From: an uncultured Lachnospiraceae bacterium
Lineage (GTDB): Bacteria > Bacillota_A > Clostridia > Lachnospirales > Lachnospiraceae
Length of the DNA stretch: 19,458 nucleotides
Assembly (NCBI GenBank): GCA_900553635.1
Contig: USDU01000017.1
Location: forward strand, 1 to 19,458
Direction: 5' to 3'
Of this stretch, positions 6,958-13,981 are shown piece after piece. The notes under the pieces were generated by a model. That model worked only from the letters and a program-made list of their open reading frames with translations. It made no database searches and was not told the origin of the DNA. The translations under genes and the position numbers were made by a program. How positions within the stretch are numbered: the stretch's first letter is position 1; the number at the start of each line of letters is the position of its first letter.

Positions 6958-7494
6958 ATGGCAAAGTATAGAAAACTGAGCAGAACATCCAGCCAGAGAA
7001 AGGCTCTCCTGAGAAATCAGGTAACCGCTCTTCTGGAGAACGGCAAGATTGTAACAACCGAGGCTAAGGCGAAGGAAGTTCGCAAGATTGCTGAGGGACT
7101 GATCGCACTGGCAGTAAAGGAGAAGGACAACTTCGATACCGTTACTGTTACCGCTAAGGTTCCGCGTAAGGACGCTGACGGAAAGCGCGTAAAGGAAGTT
7201 GTAGACGGCAAGAAGGTTACCGTATACGACGAAGTAGAGAAGACCATCAAGAAGGATCAGCCGTCCAGACTGCATGCCAGACGTCAGATGCTGAAGGTTC
7301 TCTACACTGTAACTGAGGTTCCGACCGCAGCTGCAGGAAAGAAGAAGAACACCAAGAAGGTTGACCTGACAGCGAAGCTGTTCGACGAGATCGCACCGAA
7401 GTACGCAAGCCGCAATGGTGGTTACACCAGAATCGTAAAGATCGGCCAGCGTAAAGGCGATGCAGCTATGGAAGTAGTTCTGGAGCTGGTATAA
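6958..7494 (+). CDS. rplQ: 50S ribosomal protein L17, enlarged form
   Basis: 178 residues against about 115-130 in most bacteria. The canonical parts are MAKYRKLSRTSSQRKALLRN at the start, TEAKAKEVRKIAEGLI, LHARRQMLKVLY at about 105-116, and KLFDEIAPKYASRNGGYTRI near the end. Two lysine-rich stretches, about 53-103 and 119-134, interrupt the usual sequence. The start at 6958 is preferred over an in-frame ATG at 6922 because L17 begins MAxYRKL and GGAGG lies nine bases upstream. The protein binds near the peptide exit tunnel. It ends the operon; a terminator follows. Confidence 0.96.
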   Translation: MAKYRKLSRTSSQRKALLRNQVTALLENGKIVTTEAKAKEVRKIAEGLIALAVKEKDNFDTVTVTAKVPRKDADGKRVKEVVDGKKVTVYDEVEKTIKKDQPSRLHARRQMLKVLYTVTEVPTAAAGKKKNTKKVDLTAKLFDEIAPKYASRNGGYTRIVKIGQRKGDAAMEVVLELV

Positions 7495-7537
7495 GCCTTA
7501 ACGAATTGTTCGAGATTCTTTGATTGAACTTAGAATT

Positions 7538-7574
7538 CCCCCGGGCTGGAGAAATCCGACGCGGGGGCATTTTT
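7538..7574 (+). terminator. Intrinsic terminator of the ribosomal operon
   Basis: CCCCCG (7538-7543) pairs with CGGGGG (7562-7567), with a partly paired inner helix closing a GAAA loop, followed by CATTTTT. It lies 43 bases after the rplQ stop. Confidence 0.85.
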
Positions 7575-7641
7575 ATGATACAAACTGGAAAATTCTGGGT
7601 GAACCATCCGGCGCAGAATATGGGTGAAATATGCATTTTTC

Positions 7642-7670
7642 TTGCACTTTCTTTCCATGGATAGTAAAAT
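7642..7670 (+). promoter_or_regulatory. Promoter of the aminotransferase/O-acyltransferase operon
   Basis: TTGCAC at 7642-7647 and TAAAAT at 7665-7670 are 17 bases apart. They lie between the ribosomal terminator and the aminotransferase gene, which starts 87 bases downstream. Confidence 0.7.
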
Positions 7671-7686
7671 AATATCAAGTATGTAA

Positions 7687-7712
7687 TGCGCCTGCGCATA
7701 AGGCGCACTTTT
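7687..7712 (+). promoter_or_regulatory. Short hairpin with T-run in the aminotransferase leader
   Basis: TGCGCCT (7687-7693) pairs exactly with AGGCGCA (7701-7707) around a seven-base loop, followed by CTTTTC. The start of transcription is expected at about 7677, so this would be near the very 5' end of the mRNA. It may be a minor pause or attenuation point. Confidence 0.4.
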
Positions 7713-7757
7713 CATCATGCAGTCTGGATAAAAAGGATCCACAGAGGAGGACAAATT

Positions 7758-8951
7758 ATGATATCACAGGAATGCTACGAGCTTGGCAGCAAAAGCTCTG
7801 TTATAAGAGAGATTTTTTCCTACGGACTGAAGAGAAAGGCTGAGATAGGCGAGGATAAAGTCTATGATTTCAGCCTGGGCAATCCCAGCATCCCGGCGCC
7901 GGAATCCGTGAAAAAGGCGATTTTGGAGCTGATGGAGCTGCCGCCGGAAAAAGTTCACGCATATTCTCCGGCACCGGGTGATCCGAAGGTGCGTACGGCC
8001 ATTGCAGATTCTTTGAATCGTCGTTTCGGCGAGAGCTTCCGAATGGAAAATATCTTTATGACCTGCGGAGCTGCAGCTTCCCTGAATATCTGTCTGAAAG
8101 CCCTGCTAAACGCAGGAGAAGAAGTCATTACCTTTGCGCCGTTCTTCCCGGAGTATCGTGTCTGGGTCGAGGGCGTGGGTGCTACCCTGAACGTAATCCC
8201 GGCGAAGTTGCCGGATTTCCAGATCGACGCAGCAGCTTTCGGGCAGGCTATCACACCGAAGACCAAGGTGGTTATTGTAAATACCCCGAATAATCCCTCA
8301 GGAGTTGTCTATTCCGAGGAAACAATCAAGAATCTTTGCACAATACTGAAAAAGAAATCCGAGGAGTATGGTGCGCCCATTTATCTGATTACTGATGAAC
8401 CTTACCGGGAGATCGTGTACGATGATATTAAGGTGCCTTACCTGACAAAGTATTATGACAACACGTTGGTTTGCTATTCCTACAGCAAATCTCTGTCCCT
8501 GCCGGGCGAGCGTATCGGGTATATTGTCATTCCGGATCGCATTGCCGACCATGAGCATGTGGCTCCGGCCATCGCGGGCGCTGCCCGGGTGCTGGGCTTT
8601 GTGTGCGCGCCGTCCCTGTTTCAGCAGGTGGTGGCAAAGTGCGTGGACGATACCGGAGATATTTCCGCCTATAAGAAGAATCGGGACATTCTGGTGGACG
8701 GCCTCAAGCAAATCGGCTACACTTGTGTAAAACCTCAGGGAGCCTTCTATCTGTTCATGAAGGCGTTGGAGGAGGACGCCTACGCTTTTTGTGAGCGTGC
8801 AAAGAAGTTTGACCTGCTTCTGGTACCCAGCGACGATTTTGGCTGCCCGGGCTATGTGCGGATTTCCTACTGCGTATCCGAGAAGACCATTGTGGATTCC
8901 ATGCCGGCCTTTGAGAAGCTGATGGAGGAATATAGAACGAATGCTGTTTAA
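7758..8951 (+). CDS. Pyridoxal-phosphate-dependent aminotransferase, class I/II
   Basis: 397 residues, typical of fold-type I aspartate/aromatic aminotransferases, which move an amino group between an amino acid and a 2-oxo acid in the cytoplasm. Family marks: YDFSLGNPSIPAP at about 36-48, VNTPNNPSGVVY with Asn179, ITDEPYREIVYD with Asp213 and Tyr216, YSYSKSLSLPGERIGY with the Schiff-base Lys244 and phosphate-binding Arg252, and GAFYLF in the C-terminal domain. The start at 7758 is chosen for the GAGGAGG seven bases upstream; an in-frame ATG at 7686 lies within the leader hairpin. The end overlaps the next gene by 11 bases. The substrate cannot be assigned; a biosynthetic amino-acid role is most likely. 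Confidence 0.9.
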   Translation: MISQECYELGSKSSVIREIFSYGLKRKAEIGEDKVYDFSLGNPSIPAPESVKKAILELMELPPEKVHAYSPAPGDPKVRTAIADSLNRRFGESFRMENIFMTCGAAASLNICLKALLNAGEEVITFAPFFPEYRVWVEGVGATLNVIPAKLPDFQIDAAAFGQAITPKTKVVIVNTPNNPSGVVYSEETIKNLCTILKKKSEEYGAPIYLITDEPYREIVYDDIKVPYLTKYYDNTLVCYSYSKSLSLPGERIGYIVIPDRIADHEHVAPAIAGAARVLGFVCAPSLFQQVVAKCVDDTGDISAYKKNRDILVDGLKQIGYTCVKPQGAFYLFMKALEEDAYAFCERAKKFDLLLVPSDDFGCPGYVRISYCVSEKTIVDSMPAFEKLMEEYRTNAV

Positions 8952-10422
8952 TTCGCTGCAATTTGCAATCTTTTTCCCTGTGGCGGCGCTTATTTACTTC
9001 GTAATTCCGAAGAAAATGCGCTGTCTCTGGCTTCTTCTTGCAAGCTACGTATTTTATATGAGCGCCAGCCCGAAATACGTGGTCTTTCTGCTGTTCTCCA
9101 CGCTGGTCACCTACGCTGGCGGCCTATTGGTGGAGCGGGCGGAAGCGAAAAAGAAGAAATTTTATATGGGGCTGACCTTTCTGTGCAGCCTGGGCGTGTT
9201 GGGCCTTTTGAAGTATTTTGATTTCCTGCTGGGTAATGTAAATGCATTGCTTGGGCTTGCGGGGATTGCTCCTGTAAACAAGCCTTTCAGCATCGGCCTG
9301 CCGGTGGGAATCTCCTTTTATACCTTCCAGTCCCTGGGCTATATGGTGGATGTCTATCGGGGCGACACAAGGGCAGAACGGAACATTCTGAATTACGCCC
9401 TGTTCGTGTCCTTCTTCCCGGTGATTTTGTCTGGCCCCATCGAGCGCTCCGGCAATCTGCTCCGCCAGATTCGAGAGCTTCCGGAGAAAGCCCTGTGGAA
9501 TTATGGGCGGGTGGCGGGCGGCCTGACCCTGCTCTTATTTGGCCTGTTCCAGAAAATGGTCATCGCGGACCGGATTGCCATTCTGGCCAATCAGGTCTTT
9601 GACAACTATCACATGTATGGCACCTTCGGCCTGACCGTGGGAGCCATTGCCTATACGATTCAGATTTACTGCGATTTCGCCAGCTATTCCATGATGGCCT
9701 TCGGCGTGGCGAAGGTGCTGGATTTTGGGATCATCGAGAACTTCCAGACGCCCTATTTCTCGCGGTCCATGCGGGAGTTCTGGCGCAGATGGCACATCTC
9801 CTTAAGCAGCTGGTTCCGGGATTATCTCTATATTCCCCTGGGCGGCAGCCACTGTGGGAAATGGCGCAGATATTTCAATCTGATGGTGACCTTCCTGGCC
9901 AGCGGTCTGTGGCACGGCGCCAGCTGGAGCTTCGTGGTCTGGGGCGGACTGCATGGGCTTTATCAGGTCATTGGATATGAGCTGCGGGGTATGAAGGACC
10001 GTATCAATGAAAAGCTGCATACAAAGACGGATTGTCTCAGCTACAAGCTGGGGCAGGTGCTGGTAACCTTCTGCCTGACGGCCTTTGCCTGGATCTTTTT
10101 CCGGGCGGGCAGCCTCAGGGATGCTTTCGGCTATATCCGTCGGATGGTGACCAAGCCAGATCCCTGGTGTCTGTTTAATGGAGAACTTTATAATCTGGGC
10201 CTGGATCGGGTAGAAATGAATGTATTGTTCGTTGGTCTTCTGATTTTACTGCTGGTGGATTTGGTTCGATACTTCAAAAAGCAGCAGTTGGATGTTTATT
10301 TGGCAAAGCAGAATCTCTGGTTCCGGTGGGGCGTGCTGCTGGCGCTGATTGCGGCGGTGGCCATCTTTGGCATCTACGGGCCGGGATATGACGCCCAGCA
10401 GTTTATCTATTTCCAGTTTTAG
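8941..10422 (+). CDS. MBOAT family membrane-bound O-acyltransferase (AlgI/DltB-like)
   Basis: 493 residues with about ten hydrophobic segments, typical of the AlgI branch. These enzymes pass an acyl group, usually acetyl, from the cytoplasm across the membrane for O-acylation of a surface polymer. The first segments start MLFNSLQFAIFFPVAALIYF; PVGISFYTFQSLGYMVDVYRG is a strong family signature. The two histidines of the active-site funnel are seen: His285 in FWRRWHISLSSWFRDYLYIP and His325 in GLWHGASWSF. The ATG lies within the last codons of the aminotransferase (TGGAGGA about 11 bases upstream), implying translational coupling. The next gene, a membrane-anchored SGNH-type protein, starts nine bases after the stop and is the expected acceptor-side partner. 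The polymer modified is unknown. Confidence 0.93.
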   Translation: MLFNSLQFAIFFPVAALIYFVIPKKMRCLWLLLASYVFYMSASPKYVVFLLFSTLVTYAGGLLVERAEAKKKKFYMGLTFLCSLGVLGLLKYFDFLLGNVNALLGLAGIAPVNKPFSIGLPVGISFYTFQSLGYMVDVYRGDTRAERNILNYALFVSFFPVILSGPIERSGNLLRQIRELPEKALWNYGRVAGGLTLLLFGLFQKMVIADRIAILANQVFDNYHMYGTFGLTVGAIAYTIQIYCDFASYSMMAFGVAKVLDFGIIENFQTPYFSRSMREFWRRWHISLSSWFRDYLYIPLGGSHCGKWRRYFNLMVTFLASGLWHGASWSFVVWGGLHGLYQVIGYELRGMKDRINEKLHTKTDCLSYKLGQVLVTFCLTAFAWIFFRAGSLRDAFGYIRRMVTKPDPWCLFNGELYNLGLDRVEMNVLFVGLLILLLVDLVRYFKKQQLDVYLAKQNLWFRWGVLLALIAAVAIFGIYGPGYDAQQFIYFQF

Positions 10423-10431
10423 GAGAATTAC

Positions 10432-11856
10432 ATGAAAAAGAAACTAATCGGTACGGTTGTATTTCTGGCGTTGGCGGCGGGGCTTCTGTGGAAGCTGAAC
10501 GATGCGTTCCGTCTCAAGCAGGAGGACGGCATCGTTCCCATGGAGCTCTTTTACGAGCAGGAGCCGGGGACCATCGACGTGATGTTCTACGGAAGCAGCC
10601 ATACCTATTCCGATATCAACCCGGCGGTGCTTTGGGATCAGGAGGGGATCTCCTCCTACGATCTGGCGGGGAGCCTGCAGCCCCTCTGGAACACCTATTA
10701 TTACATGAAGGAGAGCCTGAAGTATCAGACACCTAAGGTCATGGTGGTGGAGCTGGTGCGGGCCATCGAGGGCCGGGACTACATCGAGGAGGCCCGGACG
10801 GTAACCAACACCTTCGGCATGAAATTTTCGAAAGATAAGATCGAAGCTATTCGGGTCAGCACGCCGGACAATCTGATTCCCTATCTGTTGGGTTATCCGG
10901 TGTATCATTCCCGGTATACGGAGCTTTCCCGGGCGGATTTCGCGGCGTATCGGGGTGATCCCCACGGCAAGGCCTCCAAGGGCTATTATCCGCTGTATGT
11001 GACGAAAGCCTATGACTCCATGGCAGATATGAGTGAGATCACCGAAAGCAGCGACCTGGCTCCCAAGTCCGAGGAATATCTGCGGAAAATCATTGCATTG
11101 GCAAAAGAAGAGGACATTCCGCTGGTGTTTATGATTTCCCCTTATCAGGGCATCATCGAGAGCGAGCAGATGATTTTTAACCGATGCGGGGAAATCGCGG
11201 AGGAGGAGGGTATTCCGTTCCTGGATTTCAACCGGATGTACGATGAACTGGGGCTTAACCCGGAGACGGATATGGCGGAGGCTTCCCATCTGAATTATCG
11301 GGGAACCGGGAAGCTGAGCCGTTATCTGGCTGGGTGGCTGGCGTCAAACTATGATCTGGCCGATCATCGGGGCGATGAGACTTATGCCAGTTGGGAGGAA
11401 AATGCGGCCGACTGGAAGCAGAAGGACGCAAACCAGATGCTGACAGAGGAGGAAGGCTGGTATGATTTCCTGCAGCTACTTTCGGAAAATGAGGGAACCT
11501 ATACCTATGTGATTGGTCTGACCGGCGCTTATGACAATGGAGAGCAGCCCATCGGCGAGGTGCTCTCGGAGCTTGGCGTGCCGGAGGAGGTGCTGGAACA
11601 GGGTGGTGTCTTTATCGGTGGCGTGGACGGCGGAACCGTGTTGCCTGGCGGAGCGGATGGTTCCTGTGTGCTGGAGTTTGCGGCTTCCGATCTGGAAGTG
11701 AAGGGCAGCGGGGGAAATCAGTCTGTCGTGTATAGTGGTGAGAGTGAGTTAAAAACGCTTAATGGTATCAATGTGCTGGTGTATGACCATTTCACCGAGA
11801 GTCTGGTGACGGCGGTGGGTTTTGACGCTGAGAACGGATATACCTGTGTGCATTAA
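10432..11856 (+). CDS. Membrane-anchored SGNH-type protein with extra C-terminal domain, partner of the MBOAT acyltransferase
   Basis: 474 residues. A single hydrophobic helix at about 5-22 (LIGTVVFLALAAGLLW) is a signal anchor, placing the rest outside the membrane. The first domain has the SGNH/AlgJ-like nucleophile region FYGSSHTYSDINP at 52-64 and the distal histidine motif EASHLNYRGTG at 283-293, where the common DxxH reads ExxH. These proteins complete transfer of the acyl group to the glycan. From about 350 to 474 there is a second region, with VFIGGVDGG at 393-401 and LNGINVLVYDHFTESLVT at 443-460 followed by GFD, resembling ILEI-type domains; that assignment is from memory of the pattern and is tentative. 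GGAG lies six bases before the ATG. No clear terminator follows. Confidence 0.8.
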   Translation: MKKKLIGTVVFLALAAGLLWKLNDAFRLKQEDGIVPMELFYEQEPGTIDVMFYGSSHTYSDINPAVLWDQEGISSYDLAGSLQPLWNTYYYMKESLKYQTPKVMVVELVRAIEGRDYIEEARTVTNTFGMKFSKDKIEAIRVSTPDNLIPYLLGYPVYHSRYTELSRADFAAYRGDPHGKASKGYYPLYVTKAYDSMADMSEITESSDLAPKSEEYLRKIIALAKEEDIPLVFMISPYQGIIESEQMIFNRCGEIAEEEGIPFLDFNRMYDELGLNPETDMAEASHLNYRGTGKLSRYLAGWLASNYDLADHRGDETYASWEENAADWKQKDANQMLTEEEGWYDFLQLLSENEGTYTYVIGLTGAYDNGEQPIGEVLSELGVPEEVLEQGGVFIGGVDGGTVLPGGADGSCVLEFAASDLEVKGSGGNQSVVYSGESELKTLNGINVLVYDHFTESLVTAVGFDAENGYTCVH

Positions 11857-11991
11857 TGCAAAAACAGTCTCGCAAAATATATATTTTTAAGGATGCAGCA
11901 GGCGAGATAGATGATAAAAAAACAGGGTAATTTACAAAATATTAAGAAAGATTCTATGACATATTAAAAATATATCGCTAGAATAAAAACA

Positions 11992-12052
11992 GTTGCTGTT
12001 CTGAGTTACTTTTTTCGACAGAAAATTTGGAAGGAAGAGCGGGAACAGCAAC
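11992..12052 (+). promoter_or_regulatory. Long-range stem in the sfsA leader
   Basis: GTTGCTGTTC (11992-12001) is the exact reverse complement of GAACAGCAAC (12043-12052), enclosing 41 bases. The right arm ends four bases before the AGAGG that precedes the sfsA ATG, so folding could affect ribosome access. The rest of the 210-base gap from 11857 is AT-rich and contains TCTCGC/GCGAGA arms (11868-11873, 11902-11907) around an AAAATATATATTTT palindrome. No convincing promoter or terminator was found in it. Confidence 0.4.
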
Positions 12053-12066
12053 AGCAGAGGTAAGAA

Positions 12067-12747
12067 ATGAAATACGAACATATGGAGCCTGCCCGCTTCG
12101 TCTCCCGGTCCAATCGGTTTGTGGCTTACGTGGAGCAGAACGGCCAGCAGGAGATCTGCCATGTGAAAAACACGGGCCGCTGTAAGGAGCTGCTGATTCC
12201 CGGCGCGGAGCTGTATGTGCAGCGCTTCGATAACCCGGCCCGGAAGACGGCGCTCGACCTGGTTTCCGTGAAAAAAGGTAAGCAGTGGGTGAATATGGAT
12301 TCCCAGGCCCCTAACAAGGTGGTGGCGGAATGGCTGAAGGCAGGCGGACTGGGCATGACAGACATCTTTGTGAAGCCCGAGTGCAAGTATGAGAATTCCC
12401 GATTTGACTTTTATCTGGAATATGCGGGCCGTAAGGCCTTTATGGAGGTCAAGGGCGTGACCCTGGAGGAGGATGGCGTGGCCCGTTTTCCGGACGCGCC
12501 CACCGAGCGGGGCGTGAAGCATATGGAGGAGCTGATGCGCTGTGTCGAGGACGGATATGATGCGTATGTCTGCTTTGTGATACAGATGAAGGGCGTCACG
12601 CGGCTGGAGCCCAACGACCGGACTCATCCGGCCTTTGGAGAGGCGCTGCGGAGAGCAGCGAAGGCCGGCGTGAAGGTGCTGGCTTATGACTGCCTGGTGA
12701 AGCCGGATGAGCTGAAGATAGACAAGAAAATAGAGGTTTGTCTTTAA
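12067..12747 (+). CDS. sfsA: SfsA family DNA/RNA nuclease-like protein
   Basis: 226 residues, normal length. Named for 'sugar fermentation stimulation' in E. coli; the fold combines an OB-like N-terminal domain with a PD-(D/E)xK nuclease domain, and the physiological role is unsettled. Characteristic segments are RFVSRSNRFVAYV, HVKNTGRCKELL, SQAPNKVV at about 79-86, ENSRFDFYL with Asp114, FMEVKGVTLE with Glu127 and Lys129, and FPDAPTERGVKH. The predicted nuclease residues are therefore intact. The start follows AGAGG at 12056-12060. mutY begins 45 bases after the stop, and the coding end carries a 15-base sequence repeated at the mutY start. Confidence 0.95.
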   Translation: MKYEHMEPARFVSRSNRFVAYVEQNGQQEICHVKNTGRCKELLIPGAELYVQRFDNPARKTALDLVSVKKGKQWVNMDSQAPNKVVAEWLKAGGLGMTDIFVKPECKYENSRFDFYLEYAGRKAFMEVKGVTLEEDGVARFPDAPTERGVKHMEELMRCVEDGYDAYVCFVIQMKGVTRLEPNDRTHPAFGEALRRAAKAGVKVLAYDCLVKPDELKIDKKIEVCL

Positions 12748-12788
12748 GTAAAAAATTTAAAGTTATTTTTAGTAGAAAATAGAGGTTT
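12725..12788 (+). repeat. 15-base direct repeat linking the sfsA end and the mutY start
   Basis: AGAAAATAGAGGTTT occurs at 12725-12739, coding for part of the last residues of SfsA, and again at 12774-12788 just before mutY. The second copy supplies the AGAGG that is the only good ribosome binding site for mutY. The intervening 34 bases are AT-rich. Confidence 0.85.
12781..12785 (+). promoter_or_regulatory. Ribosome binding site that selects the TTG start of mutY
   Basis: AGAGG lies seven bases before TTG at 12793. No in-frame ATG exists before the conserved SEIMLQQT segment, and the later in-frame GTG codons lack a comparable site, so TTG is the best start. Confidence 0.6.
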
Positions 12789-12792
12789 ATTT

Positions 12793-13956
12793 TTGAAGAA
12801 AGATTTGAATGTAGACTGCAATACAAAAAAAGAGGAACAGCAGAAAAAATCGGATGTTACAGCAGTGGGCGACAGCCAGTTGGCCGCTATCGTGCAGCCG
12901 CTCCTGTCCTGGTATGACACCCACGCCCGCGTCCTACCCTGGCGGGAGCACCCGGCTCCCTATCGGGTCTGGGTATCGGAAATCATGCTGCAGCAGACGA
13001 GAGTGGAGGCGGTAAAGCCCTATTTTGAGCGCTTTATGACGGCGCTTCCCACCATCCGCGATCTGGCGGAGGCTCCCGAGGACGTCATCCTGAAGCTATG
13101 GGAAGGGTTAGGATATTATAACCGTGTCCGAAATATGCAGAAAGCCGCCCGGAAGCTGGTGGCAGAATACGACGGTCAGATGCCTGCGGATTTTGATGCG
13201 ATTCTGGCACTGCCGGGCATCGGAAGCTACACGGCGGGCGCCATCGCGTCCATTGCCTTCGGCCTGCCCTACCCGGCTGTGGACGGCAATGTGCTCCGGG
13301 TTCTGTCCCGCATTGAAAAGAACTATGACGATATCCTGAAGCAGTCGGTAAAACGGCGCTTTGAGCAGGAAGTGAAGGCAGTAATCCCGGCAGACCGGGC
13401 CGGTGATTTCAGCCAGTCATTGATCGAGCTGGGAGCTATCGTCTGTGTCCCTAACGGCGCGCCCAAATGCGGAGAATGTCCGCTGGCGGCATTATGCGAG
13501 GCACATAAAAATGGCGTGGAGACGGAACTCCCGAAGAAAACTCCGCCCAAAAGCCGCAGAATCGAAGATAAGACGGTTTTGGTACTGGTGTCGGACAATC
13601 AGGCTGCCCTCCGCAAACGGCCAGCGAAAGGGCTTCTGGCAGGGCTCTACGAGTTGCCGAACCTGGAAGGCTATCTGAACTCGGAGCAGGTGCTGGATTA
13701 TGTGAAAGCGGAAGGTCTGTCCGCCATCCGAATCCAGGCGCTTCCGGCGGCAAAGCATATTTTCAGCCACATTGAATGGCATATGGCCGGATATGTGGTG
13801 AAGGTAGAGGAGCCGGAGCAGCAGGAAAATGACGCTTCGGACAGCCACGATTCCCCGGGAAAGCTGTTCTTCGTGGAAAAGCAGCAGATGGAAGAGAAAT
13901 ATTCGATTCCGGCGGCTTTTGCGGCCTATACGGAATATTTTAAGCATAGATACTAG
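12793..13956 (+). CDS. mutY: A/G-specific adenine DNA glycosylase
   Basis: 387 residues. Removes adenine mispaired with 8-oxoguanine, preventing G:C to T:A mutations. The N-terminal helical domain has VSEIMLQQTRVE with catalytic Glu63, the helix-hairpin-helix LPGIGSYTAGAIAS at about 140-153, and AVDGNVLRVLSR with Asp164. The [4Fe-4S] cysteines are Cys218, Cys226, Cys229 and Cys235, a C-x7-C-x2-C-x5-C spacing where the classical one is C-x6-C-x2-C-x5-C. The C-terminal NUDIX-like 8-oxoG recognition domain includes HIFSHIEWHM, the FSH motif. A TTG start is used, placed by AGAGG seven bases upstream; the first 27 residues are lysine-rich and not conserved. Follows sfsA and precedes glf, probably in one transcript. 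Confidence 0.95.
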   Translation: MKKDLNVDCNTKKEEQQKKSDVTAVGDSQLAAIVQPLLSWYDTHARVLPWREHPAPYRVWVSEIMLQQTRVEAVKPYFERFMTALPTIRDLAEAPEDVILKLWEGLGYYNRVRNMQKAARKLVAEYDGQMPADFDAILALPGIGSYTAGAIASIAFGLPYPAVDGNVLRVLSRIEKNYDDILKQSVKRRFEQEVKAVIPADRAGDFSQSLIELGAIVCVPNGAPKCGECPLAALCEAHKNGVETELPKKTPPKSRRIEDKTVLVLVSDNQAALRKRPAKGLLAGLYELPNLEGYLNSEQVLDYVKAEGLSAIRIQALPAAKHIFSHIEWHMAGYVVKVEEPEQQENDASDSHDSPGKLFFVEKQQMEEKYSIPAAFAAYTEYFKHRY

Positions 13957-13965
13957 AGGTTTTAT

Positions 13966-13970
13966 GGAGG
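13966..13970 (+). promoter_or_regulatory. Ribosome binding site that fixes the glf start
   Basis: GGAGG lies 11 bases before ATG at 13982. It overlaps the alternative in-frame ATG at 13964, which has no such site of its own, so 13982 is preferred. Confidence 0.7.
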
Positions 13971-13981
13971 AACGATTTATC

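Noticed and set aside
6040..7275. 411-codon open frame on the minus strand opposite rpoA and rplQ
   Set aside because: The plus strand encodes two certain genes here; the antisense product is a cysteine- and leucine-rich mixture typical of shadow frames.
11849..11860. TGCATTAATGCA palindrome at the stop of the SGNH gene
   Set aside because: Only 12 bases, no T-run, and no partner site nearby; likely chance.
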